In this document: positions 33,491-40,624 of the stretch, piece after piece | How the letters are laid out: every line of letters starts with the position of its first letter | Position numbering within the stretch: the stretch's first letter is position 1 | NCBI GenBank assembly: GCA_902789415.1 | Contig: CADAOD010000020.1 | Coordinates: forward strand, 1-40,913 | Direction of reading: 5' to 3' | Length of the DNA: 40,913 nucleotides | Source: an uncultured Prevotellaceae bacterium | Lineage (GTDB): Bacteria; Bacteroidota; Bacteroidia; Bacteroidales; Bacteroidaceae | Notes under the pieces: model-generated | What the model was told of the DNA's origin: nothing | Seen by the model: the letters and a program-made list of their open reading frames with translations, nothing else | Databases searched by the model: none | Position numbers and translations under genes: made by a program

Positions 33491-34483
33491 TCAGAATTTA
33501 CCCAAGATACGGTCCATCACCCAGTTAACAGGCGTGGCCGACACACTGGTACACTCGCAAACGCCAAGGCCCTGCAAATGCTCAATCATATTCTTAATAA
33601 GCGGATATTGCACGTAAGGCGGATTGGGCACCGTGATGCGCTCTTCGCCCTGATTGGTTTGCAAGCGGATGGGGGTATAATCGAATACCGAGAAGCTTAC
33701 CTGACCCTCGGTTCCGATAATCTCGATACAATCCTCGCGAGCCGACTCGTGCGCCACATAACACCACGAACCACTGCCAGGCAGACCATTCTCGAACTGA
33801 AAACAAGCACTTACCGAATCTTCGGCCTTATACAGTCCGCCACGATTGCTACAGATGCCTCGCGCTTCGAGAATCACGCCAAACAAATCCTGCAGGATAT
33901 CAAGCTGATGGGGCGCCATATCGTAAAAATAGCCACCACCTGCAATATCCGGTTGCAAGCGCCAAGGCAGCGGTTCGTGATTGGCAATCGCCTCCAAATC
34001 GGCCTGACGTGGGGGTTCTGTATAGCGTATCTGCACATTCAGTATTTTGCCAATCCTTCCACCTTCGACAATCTCTTTTACCTTCTGGAAATAAGGCAGA
34101 TATCTGCGGTAGTAAGCCACAAAACAGGGCACACCCGTTTGCTCGCTAATGCGGTTGATACGGGCACAATCCTCGTAACTGGCAGCCAGCGGCTTCTCGA
34201 CATACACGGGTTTACCAGCCTTCATAGCCATAATGGCATAAGTGGCATGACTGGAGGGCGGTGTGGCCACATAAACAGCATTCACATCAGGATCATCAAT
34301 CATCTCCTGCGCATCGGTGTACCACTTAGCAATACCATGCTGAACAGCATAAGTACGAGCATGCTTCTCGGTGCGACTCATCACAGCTACCACGCTCGAG
34401 CCTTCAACCTCGCTGAAAGCGGGACCGCTTTTTTTCTCGGTCACCTCACCACAGCCTATAAAACCCCACCTTAATAACTTCAT
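33491..34483 (-). CDS. Gfo/Idh/MocA family NAD(P)-dependent oxidoreductase
   Basis: 330 aa from MKLLRWGFIGCGEVTEKKSG; in-frame sequence further upstream runs through the promoter and a 9-bp repeat and is not coding. The Rossmann motif is GFIGCGEV, then AVYVATPPSSHA, and EKPLA with the conserved lysine. GGGYFYDMAPHQLD is the catalytic-side motif. It probably oxidises a sugar or inositol derivative; the substrate is unknown. It is the first gene of the minus-strand unit ending with DUF1232. Confidence 0.9.
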   Translation of the reverse strand: MKLLRWGFIGCGEVTEKKSGPAFSEVEGSSVVAVMSRTEKHARTYAVQHGIAKWYTDAQEMIDDPDVNAVYVATPPSSHATYAIMAMKAGKPVYVEKPLAASYEDCARINRISEQTGVPCFVAYYRRYLPYFQKVKEIVEGGRIGKILNVQIRYTEPPRQADLEAIANHEPLPWRLQPDIAGGGYFYDMAPHQLDILQDLFGVILEARGICSNRGGLYKAEDSVSACFQFENGLPGSGSWCYVAHESAREDCIEIIGTEGQVSFSVFDYTPIRLQTNQGEERITVPNPPYVQYPLIKNMIEHLQGLGVCECTSVSATPVNWVMDRILGKF

Positions 34484-34499
34484 TTCTCTAATTTTTGTG

Positions 34500-34507
34500 C
34501 AAAGATA
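34500..34507 (-). promoter_or_regulatory. -7 box (TATCTTTG) of the Gfo/Idh gene
   Basis: TATCTTTG on the minus strand, ending 16 nt before the ATG at 34483. The -33 position falls in the 9-bp repeat array and has no TTG. Confidence 0.6.
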
Positions 34508-34512
34508 AAAAA

Positions 34513-34539
34513 AATCCGTGTAATCCGTGTAATCCGTGC
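34513..34539. repeat. Three 9-bp direct repeats between divergent promoters
   Basis: AATCCGTGT at 34513-34521, 34522-34530 and 34531-34539 (last base C). The array fills the space between the two divergent -7 boxes and covers both -33 regions, so it could be an operator. Similar ATCCGTG runs are common in intergenic DNA of this phylum, so a passive repeat is also possible. Confidence 0.7.
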
Positions 34540-34550
34540 CTAAAAAATTG

Positions 34551-34558
34551 TATCTTTG
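34551..34558 (+). promoter_or_regulatory. -7 box (TATCTTTG) of the membrane protein / hisB unit
   Basis: TATCTTTGCA lies 23 nt before the ATG at 34582. No TTG is present at -33; the position is occupied by the 9-bp repeats. Confidence 0.6.
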
Positions 34559-34581
34559 CACTCGAAAAAAAAATATAAGCA

Positions 34582-35196
34582 ATGGAAACAGAGAAAAAAG
34601 AGATAGAAATGAAGGTGCGTAGCAGTCAGGCTTGCATTCGCGAGGGCTACCAGTTGTACAGTGCTAACTTCCGTAAGATATTCCGCGCCACCTGGTGGCT
34701 GGCCATCGGTTTTGCACTGCTAACAGCAGCTGCTCAGGCACTGCCGGCGTTGATATCACCCACCCTACTATTACCCGCATCGGTACTGGCTGTAGTGGCT
34801 GTAGCCGCATGGATAGCTGTAGCCAAATGGCGCCTGAAGAAGATGCAGATGCTGAAACCCGTTACCCTGCGCTACGGCTCGTGGCTGATACACATAGGCA
34901 AGCCGCTGTTAGTGGCCTCGGTTTGTTTGGTTATCGTAGCATTGCTGGCCCTTCTGACCACCCTGCCTACGGTGATACTGATTACTGCCAACTGGCAGTC
35001 GCAGGTAGGTATGATGTTCGGCGATCCATCGGGCATGCCCGAGAACGTAAAATGGCTGAGTATCGCAGTGTTTACCATAGCCGGATTTATCCAGGCTTAC
35101 GTGTGGCTCACCATGCTACTGCCCTTGTATCTGGTTAAGATATCGATGTACATGCAGGACAAGGAGAAAGAAGAATTCAACAAAAAAACAATATGA
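34582..35196 (+). CDS. Four-helix membrane protein, function unknown
   Basis: 204 aa. The cytoplasmic N-terminus (about 1-35) is followed by helices near 36-52, 58-76, 108-132 and 153-178, and a charged tail ([15 protein letters not shown]). No family was recognised. Its stop overlaps the hisB start (ATGA), so the two are translated together from the promoter at 34551-34558. A role linked to histidine synthesis is not evident. Confidence 0.75.
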   Translation: METEKKEIEMKVRSSQACIREGYQLYSANFRKIFRATWWLAIGFALLTAAAQALPALISPTLLLPASVLAVVAVAAWIAVAKWRLKKMQMLKPVTLRYGSWLIHIGKPLLVASVCLVIVALLALLTTLPTVILITANWQSQVGMMFGDPSGMPENVKWLSIAVFTIAGFIQAYVWLTMLLPLYLVKISMYMQDKEKEEFNKKTI

Positions 35197-36263
35197 AAAA
35201 GATTTTATTTATCGACCGCGACGGCACGCTGATTGAGGAGCCTGCCGATGAGCAGATCGACAGCTTTGAAAAGCTGAAATTTGTAAAAGGAATGATACGC
35301 AACCTGGCCTTTATCCGCGAGAAACTGGACTTTGAGTTTGTAATGGTAAGCAACCAGGATGGCTTAGGAACCGACAGTTTTCCCGAAGACACATTCTGGC
35401 CCGTGCATAACTTTATACTGCAAACACTCGAGGGCGAAGGCATTACCTTCGACGAGATTCTGATAGACCCTCACTTCCCTGAAGACAACGCACCAACCCG
35501 TAAGCCCAACATCGGATTGGTCGAAAAATATATTAACAATCCAGATTACGACATCACCAACTCGTATGTGATTGGCGATCGCGAAACCGACCGACAGTTC
35601 GCCCAGAACATCGGCTGCAAATCGCTGATTCTGAGCGACGAGGGTATTACCTGGAACAAGATAGCCGAACTGCTGTTTGCCGGCGAGCGTACAGCTGAAG
35701 TTAAGCGCACCACGAAAGAGACCGACATCTGGGTAAAAGTAAACCTGGACGGATCGGGTAAGTGCGATATCAGCACTGGTCTAGGATTCTTCGACCACAT
35801 GCTGGAGCAGATTGGCAAGCATGGCATGATAGACCTGACCATCCACACCAAAGGTGATTTGGAGGTTGACGAGCACCACACCATCGAGGATACTGCCATC
35901 GCCTTAGGCGAGTGTATCCTGCAGGCCTTGGGCGATAAGCGTGGTATTGAGCGCTATGGTTACTGCTTGCCGATGGACGACTGCCTGTGCTCAGCCTGTC
36001 TGGATTTCGGCGGTCGCCCCTGGCTGGTTTGGGATGCCGAGTTCCATCGTGAAAAGATTGGCGAGATGCCCACCGAGATGTTCCTGCACTTCTTCAAGAG
36101 TCTGAGCGACGCATCGAAGATGAACCTGAACATCAAGGCCGAAGGACAGAACGAACATCACAAGATCGAAGGCATATTCAAAGCCCTGGCAAGAGCACTG
36201 AAAATGGCTGTGCGCCGCGACATTTATCACTACGAACTCCCTTCAACGAAGGGAATGTTGTAG
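35193..36263 (+). CDS. hisB: Bifunctional histidinol-phosphatase / imidazoleglycerol-phosphate dehydratase
   Basis: 356 aa, the E. coli-type fusion. The HAD phosphatase half (about 1-165) has [11 protein letters not shown] (D8, D10), [11 protein letters not shown] and [12 protein letters not shown]. The dehydratase half has [28 protein letters not shown] and the second manganese motif [12 protein letters not shown]. It is separated from hisH/A/F/IE by 22 kb. The last 67 codons are special: codons 290-353 are repeated at 40625-40816 with 11 synonymous differences, which suggests the present 3' end was acquired with the adjacent island. Confidence 0.96.
   Translation: MKKILFIDRDGTLIEEPADEQIDSFEKLKFVKGMIRNLAFIREKLDFEFVMVSNQDGLGTDSFPEDTFWPVHNFILQTLEGEGITFDEILIDPHFPEDNAPTRKPNIGLVEKYINNPDYDITNSYVIGDRETDRQFAQNIGCKSLILSDEGITWNKIAELLFAGERTAEVKRTTKETDIWVKVNLDGSGKCDISTGLGFFDHMLEQIGKHGMIDLTIHTKGDLEVDEHHTIEDTAIALGECILQALGDKRGIERYGYCLPMDDCLCSACLDFGGRPWLVWDAEFHREKIGEMPTEMFLHFFKSLSDASKMNLNIKAEGQNEHHKIEGIFKALARALKMAVRRDIYHYELPSTKGML
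36060..36251 (+). repeat. hisB 3' direct repeat, left copy
   Basis: 192 bp, the last 64 shared codons of intact hisB. It aligns without gaps to 40625-40816 (11 mismatches, 94% identity). Beyond 36251 this copy continues with codons for GML and TAG, while the right copy has TAA at once. Confidence 0.95.
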
Positions 36264-36291
36264 AAACAAAAAAAATCCTCAAAAACTATTA

Positions 36292-36321
36292 GGAGTGCAA
36301 AGCCCCAAAGCCTTGCACTCC
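36292..36321. terminator. Inverted repeat downstream of hisB, possible terminator
   Basis: GGAGTGCAA (36292-36300) and TTGCACTCC (36313-36321) form a 9-bp perfect stem with a 12-nt loop, about 30 bases after the hisB stop. The T-run after it is poor on both strands, so termination efficiency is uncertain. Confidence 0.5.
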
Positions 36322-36348
36322 CCTATTATTCAGCAAATATAATTATCC

Positions 36349-37588
36349 TTATTCTGATATCTGCCAGTCTTCAATTGTACGCGTATCGGCGTTAAACTTA
36401 ACACCCACCTTCACTACGCGCTTGTTTTTCCTCATCACGAGCTGCGAGCCCTGTATATACAGGTAGCAAACCATCTATATATCCAACACGAACCTCCTGA
36501 TTAGGAATCGCCAATGTATAAAGTTGCGAATCGCGATCATAGTCCTTAATGGTAAGATACCCACTCTGATAAAGCAGAGGAAGAGCATCCTTCATATTTT
36601 CTGTTGGCTGATCAAAGTCCGAAGAGAACACCTCAAGACTATCCAGCGAAGTAATATCCGTTTTGAAAAATCTCAATTGATTAATCAGAAAGGTAGGAGT
36701 TCCACTCTCAAACCAGTAGTTATTTAGCTCTCTCTGTTGAAAAGCCTTTAGCAAACTGAATGGGTTATATATATCAGTTGAATCCTTGGTAAAGTGATAG
36801 CCATCATATTTCTGCTTCAACTGTTCATGCATAACATCTGCAGTTGTACCATTGAGTTGCGCCAATCGCTCAACATCTTCTTTCAGTACTGTTGCCAGTT
36901 CGTTTTCCGTAATACCACAAATATTGGCAAACATGGAATCCATCGTAACATTGGTAAGATTGTTGATAGTCGAGAAGATGCTTAACTGCGAAAATTTAGT
37001 AATACCCGTAATAAAGCAGAACTTAACAATCCGCTCGTTAGCTTTCAGGGGCTGATAAAATTCCTGCATCACCATTCGTAAATCAGCGAGTGTATCTTCT
37101 TCGTGCAACACCTCCAAAAGTGGCGCATCATACTCATCTACGATAACTACCACCTGCTTACCAGTCTGCTCATAGGCACGCTGCATAATGCCATTCAGCA
37201 CTTTTCCAGGACTGAACTCATCTTCACACTTTCCGTACAGTTCTGTAAATGGACGCAGCAACCACATCAGGGTGGCCTTCAAATCTTCTGCAGAACCTTG
37301 GCCTTTTGCCAAACTCAAATCAAGACGAACCACGGGATACTGTTCCCAATCCTTTTCCATTTCCATTATTTTCAGGCCTTCAAAAAGTTCCTTCTTTCCT
37401 TGGAAATAGGATTCGAGTGTAGAGGTAAGCAACGATTTTCCGAATCTGCGCGGGCGACTCATGAAGATAAACTTTGCATAATGAGCCAATTGCCAAACCA
37501 AATCAGTTTTATCCACATATAAATACCCCTCTCGAATAATCTCCGAGAACGTCTGAATACCTATCGGATATCGTCTTTCTGCCATCAT
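36349..37588 (-). pseudogene. AAA-ATPase / PD-(D/E)XK-type nuclease gene with internal deletion and frameshift
   Basis: The start at ATG 37588 (MMAERRYPIGIQ) was chosen because the promoter -7 box lies just upstream, inside the longer GTG-started frame (37618). The ATPase part is intact: YLYVDKTDLVWQL, P-loop SRPRRFGKSLL, VVIVDEYDAPLLE, FCFITGITKFSQLSIFS, QKYDGYHF. Family members continue for over 100 residues into a nuclease domain with a VFEFK catalytic strand. Here the frame ends at 36398, soon after VRVGYIDGLLPVYTGL. The family's normal C-terminus (KRVVKVGVKFNADTRTIEDW, then QISE) is present in another frame, ending at the TAA at 36349-36351. The nuclease domain has therefore been deleted near 36430 with a frame change. 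Confidence 0.85.
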
Positions 37589-37606
37589 ATCGTTGCTATT
37601 TGGCGA

Positions 37607-37637
37607 CAAAGGTAGCACTTTCTTTTGAAAAATGCAA
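37607..37637 (-). promoter_or_regulatory. Promoter of the AAA-ATPase gene
   Basis: TTG at 37637-37635, 20-nt spacer, TACCTTTG at 37614-37607 on the minus strand. The -33 box is extended as TTGCATTTTTC, matching the other two island promoters. Confidence 0.75.
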
Positions 37638-37658
37638 GCATTTTTATGTAAATATGTT

Positions 37659-37677
37659 AGAAAGAATACGTCTTTCT
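37659..37677. other. Hairpins in the gap after the 96-aa gene
   Basis: AGAAAGA-ATACG-TCTTTCT forms a perfect 7-bp stem. A second smaller hairpin (GTGTTT-GTTG-AAACAC on the minus strand) lies at 37740-37755. Neither has a T-run. The rest of the 37638-37762 gap holds no gene I can support. Confidence 0.4.
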
Positions 37678-37762
37678 TTCACGCTTACGGCTCAGATTTT
37701 CCAATCTTCATTCGCGAAACAGGAACTGAACCTGTCCCGGTGTTTCAACAAACACTTTCATA

Positions 37763-38053
37763 TCAGATGCCGTATTTATCGGTTAGTGCCTCTTCAAGAA
37801 GTTCATCTGCATTACTGCTGGAATCTGACATAAATCCACCCAATTTAAAGAATCCCTCTGAGTCGTTCTCCAAAGCTTTTATCTTCTGAGTGAACATCTT
37901 AGCATCAGCTGCTGTAGCTGCCAAGGCAGCCTTTTCCTGTTCTACCAGTCTTTTGGTTAGCGCAGCTCTAACAGCCTTAGTTTGCCCCTGTATTAATGTC
38001 CAAAGTGCATCTACAGGAGAAACTTTTTCTTGAGTATATGTTGTTGTAACCAT
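37763..38053 (-). CDS. 96-aa orphan of the SPVDALWTLIQ type, function unknown
   Basis: 96 aa. An N-terminal VSPVDALWTLIQGQTKAVRAALTKRL helix pair (split here at about 11-36) is followed by an alanine-rich helix and an acidic C-terminus (DELLEEALTDKYGI). Small proteins beginning this way recur in Bacteroidota beside accessory genes; I do not know a demonstrated function. An antitoxin-like or regulatory role is a guess. It is monocistronic with its own strong promoter. Confidence 0.7.
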   Translation of the reverse strand: MVTTTYTQEKVSPVDALWTLIQGQTKAVRAALTKRLVEQEKAALAATAADAKMFTQKIKALENDSEGFFKLGGFMSDSSSNADELLEEALTDKYGI

Positions 38054-38078
38054 AGTTGTATATTTTTATAATCCACTG

Positions 38079-38109
38079 CAAATATATAACAGATTTTTGA
38101 AACTTGCAA
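38079..38109 (-). promoter_or_regulatory. Promoter of the 96-aa orphan gene
   Basis: TTG at 38109-38107, 20-nt spacer, TATATTTG at 38086-38079 on the minus strand. The extended -33 box reads TTGCAAGTTTC. Confidence 0.78.
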
Positions 38110-38178
38110 GTATTTGACACAAAAATCACCTTCTTTTACAGAGGAAGGTAAACGTTCTATTAGGGTATTAAAATCTTC

Positions 38179-38313
38179 CTAATCGATACCAACCACATGT
38201 ACATCACCTAAGGCATCAAGTACACTTTTAGATAAAACGTCATTGCTTTCAGAAAGAGTAATATGATATACATCACCTTGCGGTGACTTAAATATCCTGA
38301 CGAAGTCTTCCAT
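38179..38313 (-). CDS. 44-aa protein at the end of the ATPase/TOPRIM operon
   Basis: Reads MEDFVRIFKSPQGDVYHITL, then a serine/valine-rich stretch ending GDVHVVGID. It starts 4 bases after the stop of the 68-aa gene, the same tight spacing as the rest of the operon, which supports it being real. It is predicted to be a small beta-rich cytoplasmic protein. No family was recognised. A labile partner or antitoxin for the nuclease is possible but unsupported. Confidence 0.6.
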   Translation of the reverse strand: MEDFVRIFKSPQGDVYHITLSESNDVLSKSVLDALGDVHVVGID

Positions 38314-38317
38314 TTTT

Positions 38318-38512
38318 TTACAATTGGACTACTTCCAGTTTTTCATATTCACCATTATCCCAGCGATCCTGAATTTTCTGGAGTCTCTGAGTTTTCTCTT
38401 CGCCAATCTGCCTCATTTTTTTTAGCACCTTGTTCGAAGCATTTTTTATTGTAGCATATTCAATCTGTTTCAATGCTTTAGCGGATGCAGTACATTCACT
38501 TATATTTTTCAT
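38318..38512 (-). CDS. Small helical basic protein of the ATPase/TOPRIM operon
   Basis: 64 aa from MKNISECTASAK; a start four codons upstream (38524) gives 68 aa. Either overlaps the 3' end of the TOPRIM-like gene (stop at 38496). The chain is lysine-rich and helical (SNKVLKKMRQIGEEKTQRLQ, RWDNGEYEKLEV). No family was recognised. The overlap implies translational coupling and a role in the same system. Confidence 0.65.
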   Translation of the reverse strand: MKNISECTASAKALKQIEYATIKNASNKVLKKMRQIGEEKTQRLQKIQDRWDNGEYEKLEVVQL

Positions 38513-39131
38513 CCAACTCCTCAACTCGCTTTATCATTCCTTGAAGACTGTATGAATTTGATTGAGCAGCTTGAATATCCCATTTTTCTTCAATAAAAGG
38601 ACATATCGCGTCATTATATTCTGGTCCTTTGCATGATTCAACAGCAGAAATTTGCTCTCTTAAATTCTTATTATGCGAATTTTGAATAAGTTCATGTGTA
38701 AGATAATATGAAGACTTTAAAGGCACTGAGATTTCCTTTCGTGCTCTAGGTCCGCCAAATTTCTGTTCCGCAGAATCAGGCATTGCACTTTCATCAATTT
38801 TCAAATAGTTAGCAAATCCCTTTTTATCAGCAAGCAACCAAGACTCAGCTTCATCAGCTGCAATATTAACAACAAAATCATCATTTTGGACAATCCCTGC
38901 CAACAATTTATTCTTAGCTTGAGGTGCGCAATCTTCCGTATCCTGATCGGAGAGGAGTATTACAGGATTAGTTTCTGATAGTTTATTAAATTCACCAACT
39001 TTTGACTTTAGCTGACTTCCTCGAGCTGGTAAAGAGCCCATCACCCTCAAATGAGGCGCAAACTCTTTAATCACACGACTAAGTATAGCCCTGGTAACCG
39101 GATCTTCTCCGACAATAAAAACATTCTTCAT
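38496..39131 (-). CDS. TOPRIM/DUF4276-like protein, probable nuclease partner of the ATPase
   Basis: 211 aa. The N-terminal strand FIVGEDPVTRAIL supplies the TOPRIM glutamate (E9) and PVILLSDQDTEDC the DxD pair (D62, D64). NIAADEAESWLLADKKGFANYL (split at about 90-110) resembles the E-x-E-x-W-LLAD segment of DUF4276/RloB-like proteins. Such proteins pair with SMC-like ATPases in phage-defence modules (AbiL, OLD and PARIS types); exact family membership is my judgement. It starts 5 bases after the ATPase stop. AT-ending codons dominate, unlike the host genes. Confidence 0.72.
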   Translation of the reverse strand: MKNVFIVGEDPVTRAILSRVIKEFAPHLRVMGSLPARGSQLKSKVGEFNKLSETNPVILLSDQDTEDCAPQAKNKLLAGIVQNDDFVVNIAADEAESWLLADKKGFANYLKIDESAMPDSAEQKFGGPRARKEISVPLKSSYYLTHELIQNSHNKNLREQISAVESCKGPEYNDAICPFIEEKWDIQAAQSNSYSLQGMIKRVEELDEKYK

Positions 39132-39136
39132 ACGAC

Positions 39137-40300
39137 CTATAGTGTTATATGATTCATGTTTTCTATATTTTCTGGGCGTGTCAACGAAATTGTTGCATCC
39201 GCAGCAGACAAGCCTGCATTCATAACGTCCCTTACTACATCAATATCAATACCATTCTTAACAAGAGTTCCCTCTTTGGTATTCATTAACACAACCAGCT
39301 CTTTCATCCCAATACCATTGTTAGATAAGATGTCATAACTGTGAGTCGTTATAATTACCTGGCGATGCTTATTGCGTTGAATACGAGATACAAATGCAGG
39401 AATTTGAGCCACAATTTCAGAATGAAGATTTATTTCAGGTTCTTCAAGCAGGATAATTCCTGTACCATCCAACATCGCAAATAAAAAACCTATCAGACGC
39501 AATGTTCCGTCAGAAAACAGCATCTCATTCTGTTTACTTCCTCTTGCACGCCAATGCTTATATGTTGCCTCTATATGAGGCACTCCCATTTCGTCTTTTA
39601 CAAAAGATAATTTTTCCAATTGGGGCACTGCTACAGCAAGCACCTCGTTAATCAAACGAAGATATTTCGAACGTGTACGTTCTGGTAAAATCGACATTCT
39701 CTGCAAGAAATTACGACCATAATAATCCTCTTTATCCGTTGAAATCATTACGGACGACGATTCTCTTACCAATTGAGGAATTACATTTAAATACTCAAGT
39801 GCCTGAAAAGCATCTTTAACCTCGCGAAACTTAGTATTTGCGGTAGCCTGCTCTAAATGAGTAAACTTTAGAGTTTCCTGGTCTTCAGATTCTTCTTTTT
39901 CGTCACGTTGCAATGTATATTCTCCTTTTCTATAGTCAAATACTTCTTCATTTTTTACTAATGCCGAATTCTTTTTAATACCGCCACCAGTATTTCTAAA
40001 GTACAAACTATATTTCCATATGGGCTCATGTTTCTCACTATCAGAGAGAATAACCTCTACACCCACGTCAGTACGTGTCCTAGCCGAAAGACTTCTAATT
40101 TTGGTTACTCCACCACGAGAATCAACAGCAGACTGAAGACCTCCCCCCTGCTTTGTTATATCACGGAGGAATCTTAATGCATCCAGGAAATTTGATTTTC
40201 CAGCAGCATTTGCACCGATGATGAAGCAACGCTCCGACAAGTTCACTTCACACTCATGGAAATTCTTCCAATTAAACAGTTTTATATGAGAAATATACAT
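39137..40300 (-). CDS. SMC-like AAA ATPase (AAA_21) of a putative defence operon
   Basis: 387 aa. Walker A GANAAGKS is at 29-36, the ABC-like signature FSDGTLR at about 262-268, Walker B ILLEEPEINLH at about 283-293 and the H-loop in ITTHSYD (H320). Between the halves is a helical insertion (about 90-250) rather than a long coiled coil. This is the AAA_21/OLD-type architecture known from overcoming-lysogenisation and abortive-infection ATPases. It is the first gene of the operon, with a canonical promoter at 40326-40356. There is no nuclease domain of its own; the next gene probably supplies it. Confidence 0.88.
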   Translation of the reverse strand: MYISHIKLFNWKNFHECEVNLSERCFIIGANAAGKSNFLDALRFLRDITKQGGGLQSAVDSRGGVTKIRSLSARTRTDVGVEVILSDSEKHEPIWKYSLYFRNTGGGIKKNSALVKNEEVFDYRKGEYTLQRDEKEESEDQETLKFTHLEQATANTKFREVKDAFQALEYLNVIPQLVRESSSVMISTDKEDYYGRNFLQRMSILPERTRSKYLRLINEVLAVAVPQLEKLSFVKDEMGVPHIEATYKHWRARGSKQNEMLFSDGTLRLIGFLFAMLDGTGIILLEEPEINLHSEIVAQIPAFVSRIQRNKHRQVIITTHSYDILSNNGIGMKELVVLMNTKEGTLVKNGIDIDVVRDVMNAGLSAADATISLTRPENIENMNHITL

Positions 40301-40325
40301 AACTTTATGATATTCATTTTGGGTG

Positions 40326-40356
40326 CAAATATACAGCTATATTTTGAAATATGCAA
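40326..40356 (-). promoter_or_regulatory. Promoter of the ATPase/TOPRIM operon
   Basis: TTG at 40356-40354, 20-nt spacer, TATATTTG at 40333-40326 on the minus strand. The extended -33 box TTGCATATTTC matches the other two island promoters. Confidence 0.8.
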
Positions 40357-40427
40357 ATATTTAGCGATTTTTCACCATCAAACATAAAGTAAGGCAAATA
40401 TGTAGAAAAAAATTGTTCGTTGCGATA

Positions 40428-40469
40428 TTTTATGTATTTTGGGGAGTTGAATTCCCAATTTACATAAAA
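40428..40469. repeat. Long imperfect palindrome near the island's right end
   Basis: Arms of 16 nt (40428-40443 and 40454-40469; TTTTATGTA...TTGGG / CCCAA...TACATAAAA) match at 14 of 16 positions around a 10-nt loop. It lies about 35 bases after the stop of the cut-off small gene. It could be a terminator for that gene, though no clean T-run follows, or a recombination or protein-binding site. The rest of 40357-40503 holds nothing else I can support. Confidence 0.65.
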
Positions 40470-40503
40470 AACATCCTGTCAAAAATAAGAAATAACTTAT
40501 CTC

Positions 40504-40624
40504 TTAAAGCCATTTTACGAACCTTTCCTTGAAATCAGCTTCGGAGAAGCACTTCCCTGTTTCAAAATCACGTTCAGCTCTTAACGCAGCTGTCTTCATA
40601 TCTGCAGTTTCTTTACTCTTGCGG
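40504..40624 (-). pseudogene. 3' remnant of a small gene cut off by the hisB copy
   Basis: On the minus strand the last 40 codons encode [20 protein letters not shown], then [20 protein letters not shown] and a final L. This is a charged helical C-terminus of the kind found in small regulators or antitoxins. Its 5' part is missing: upstream of codon GCC at 40624 the DNA is antisense hisB. A continuous frame into the hisB copy exists but is a chimera. It marks the right recombination boundary of the island. Confidence 0.6.

Larger units (their letters stand above)
36252..40624. mobile_element. Putative genomic island between hisB 3' repeats
   Basis: A 4.4-kb block bounded by direct hisB repeats. 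It is visibly AT-richer than the flanks and almost all of its genes are on the minus strand. Cargo: a decayed AAA-ATPase/nuclease gene, a 96-aa orphan, a four-gene ATPase/TOPRIM operon and a cut-off small gene. No integrase, transposase or excision gene is visible, so it may be a non-autonomous or decayed integrative element, a homologous-recombination product, or an assembly chimera. Confidence 0.6.

Noticed and set aside
37708-37761. 17-codon frame after the 96-aa gene (MKVFVETPGQVQFLFRE)
   Set aside because: Too short, hairpin-rich and without any supporting family signal.
36252-40624. Insertion sequence or complete prophage/ICE
   Set aside because: No transposase, integrase, relaxase or phage structural gene is present in the block.
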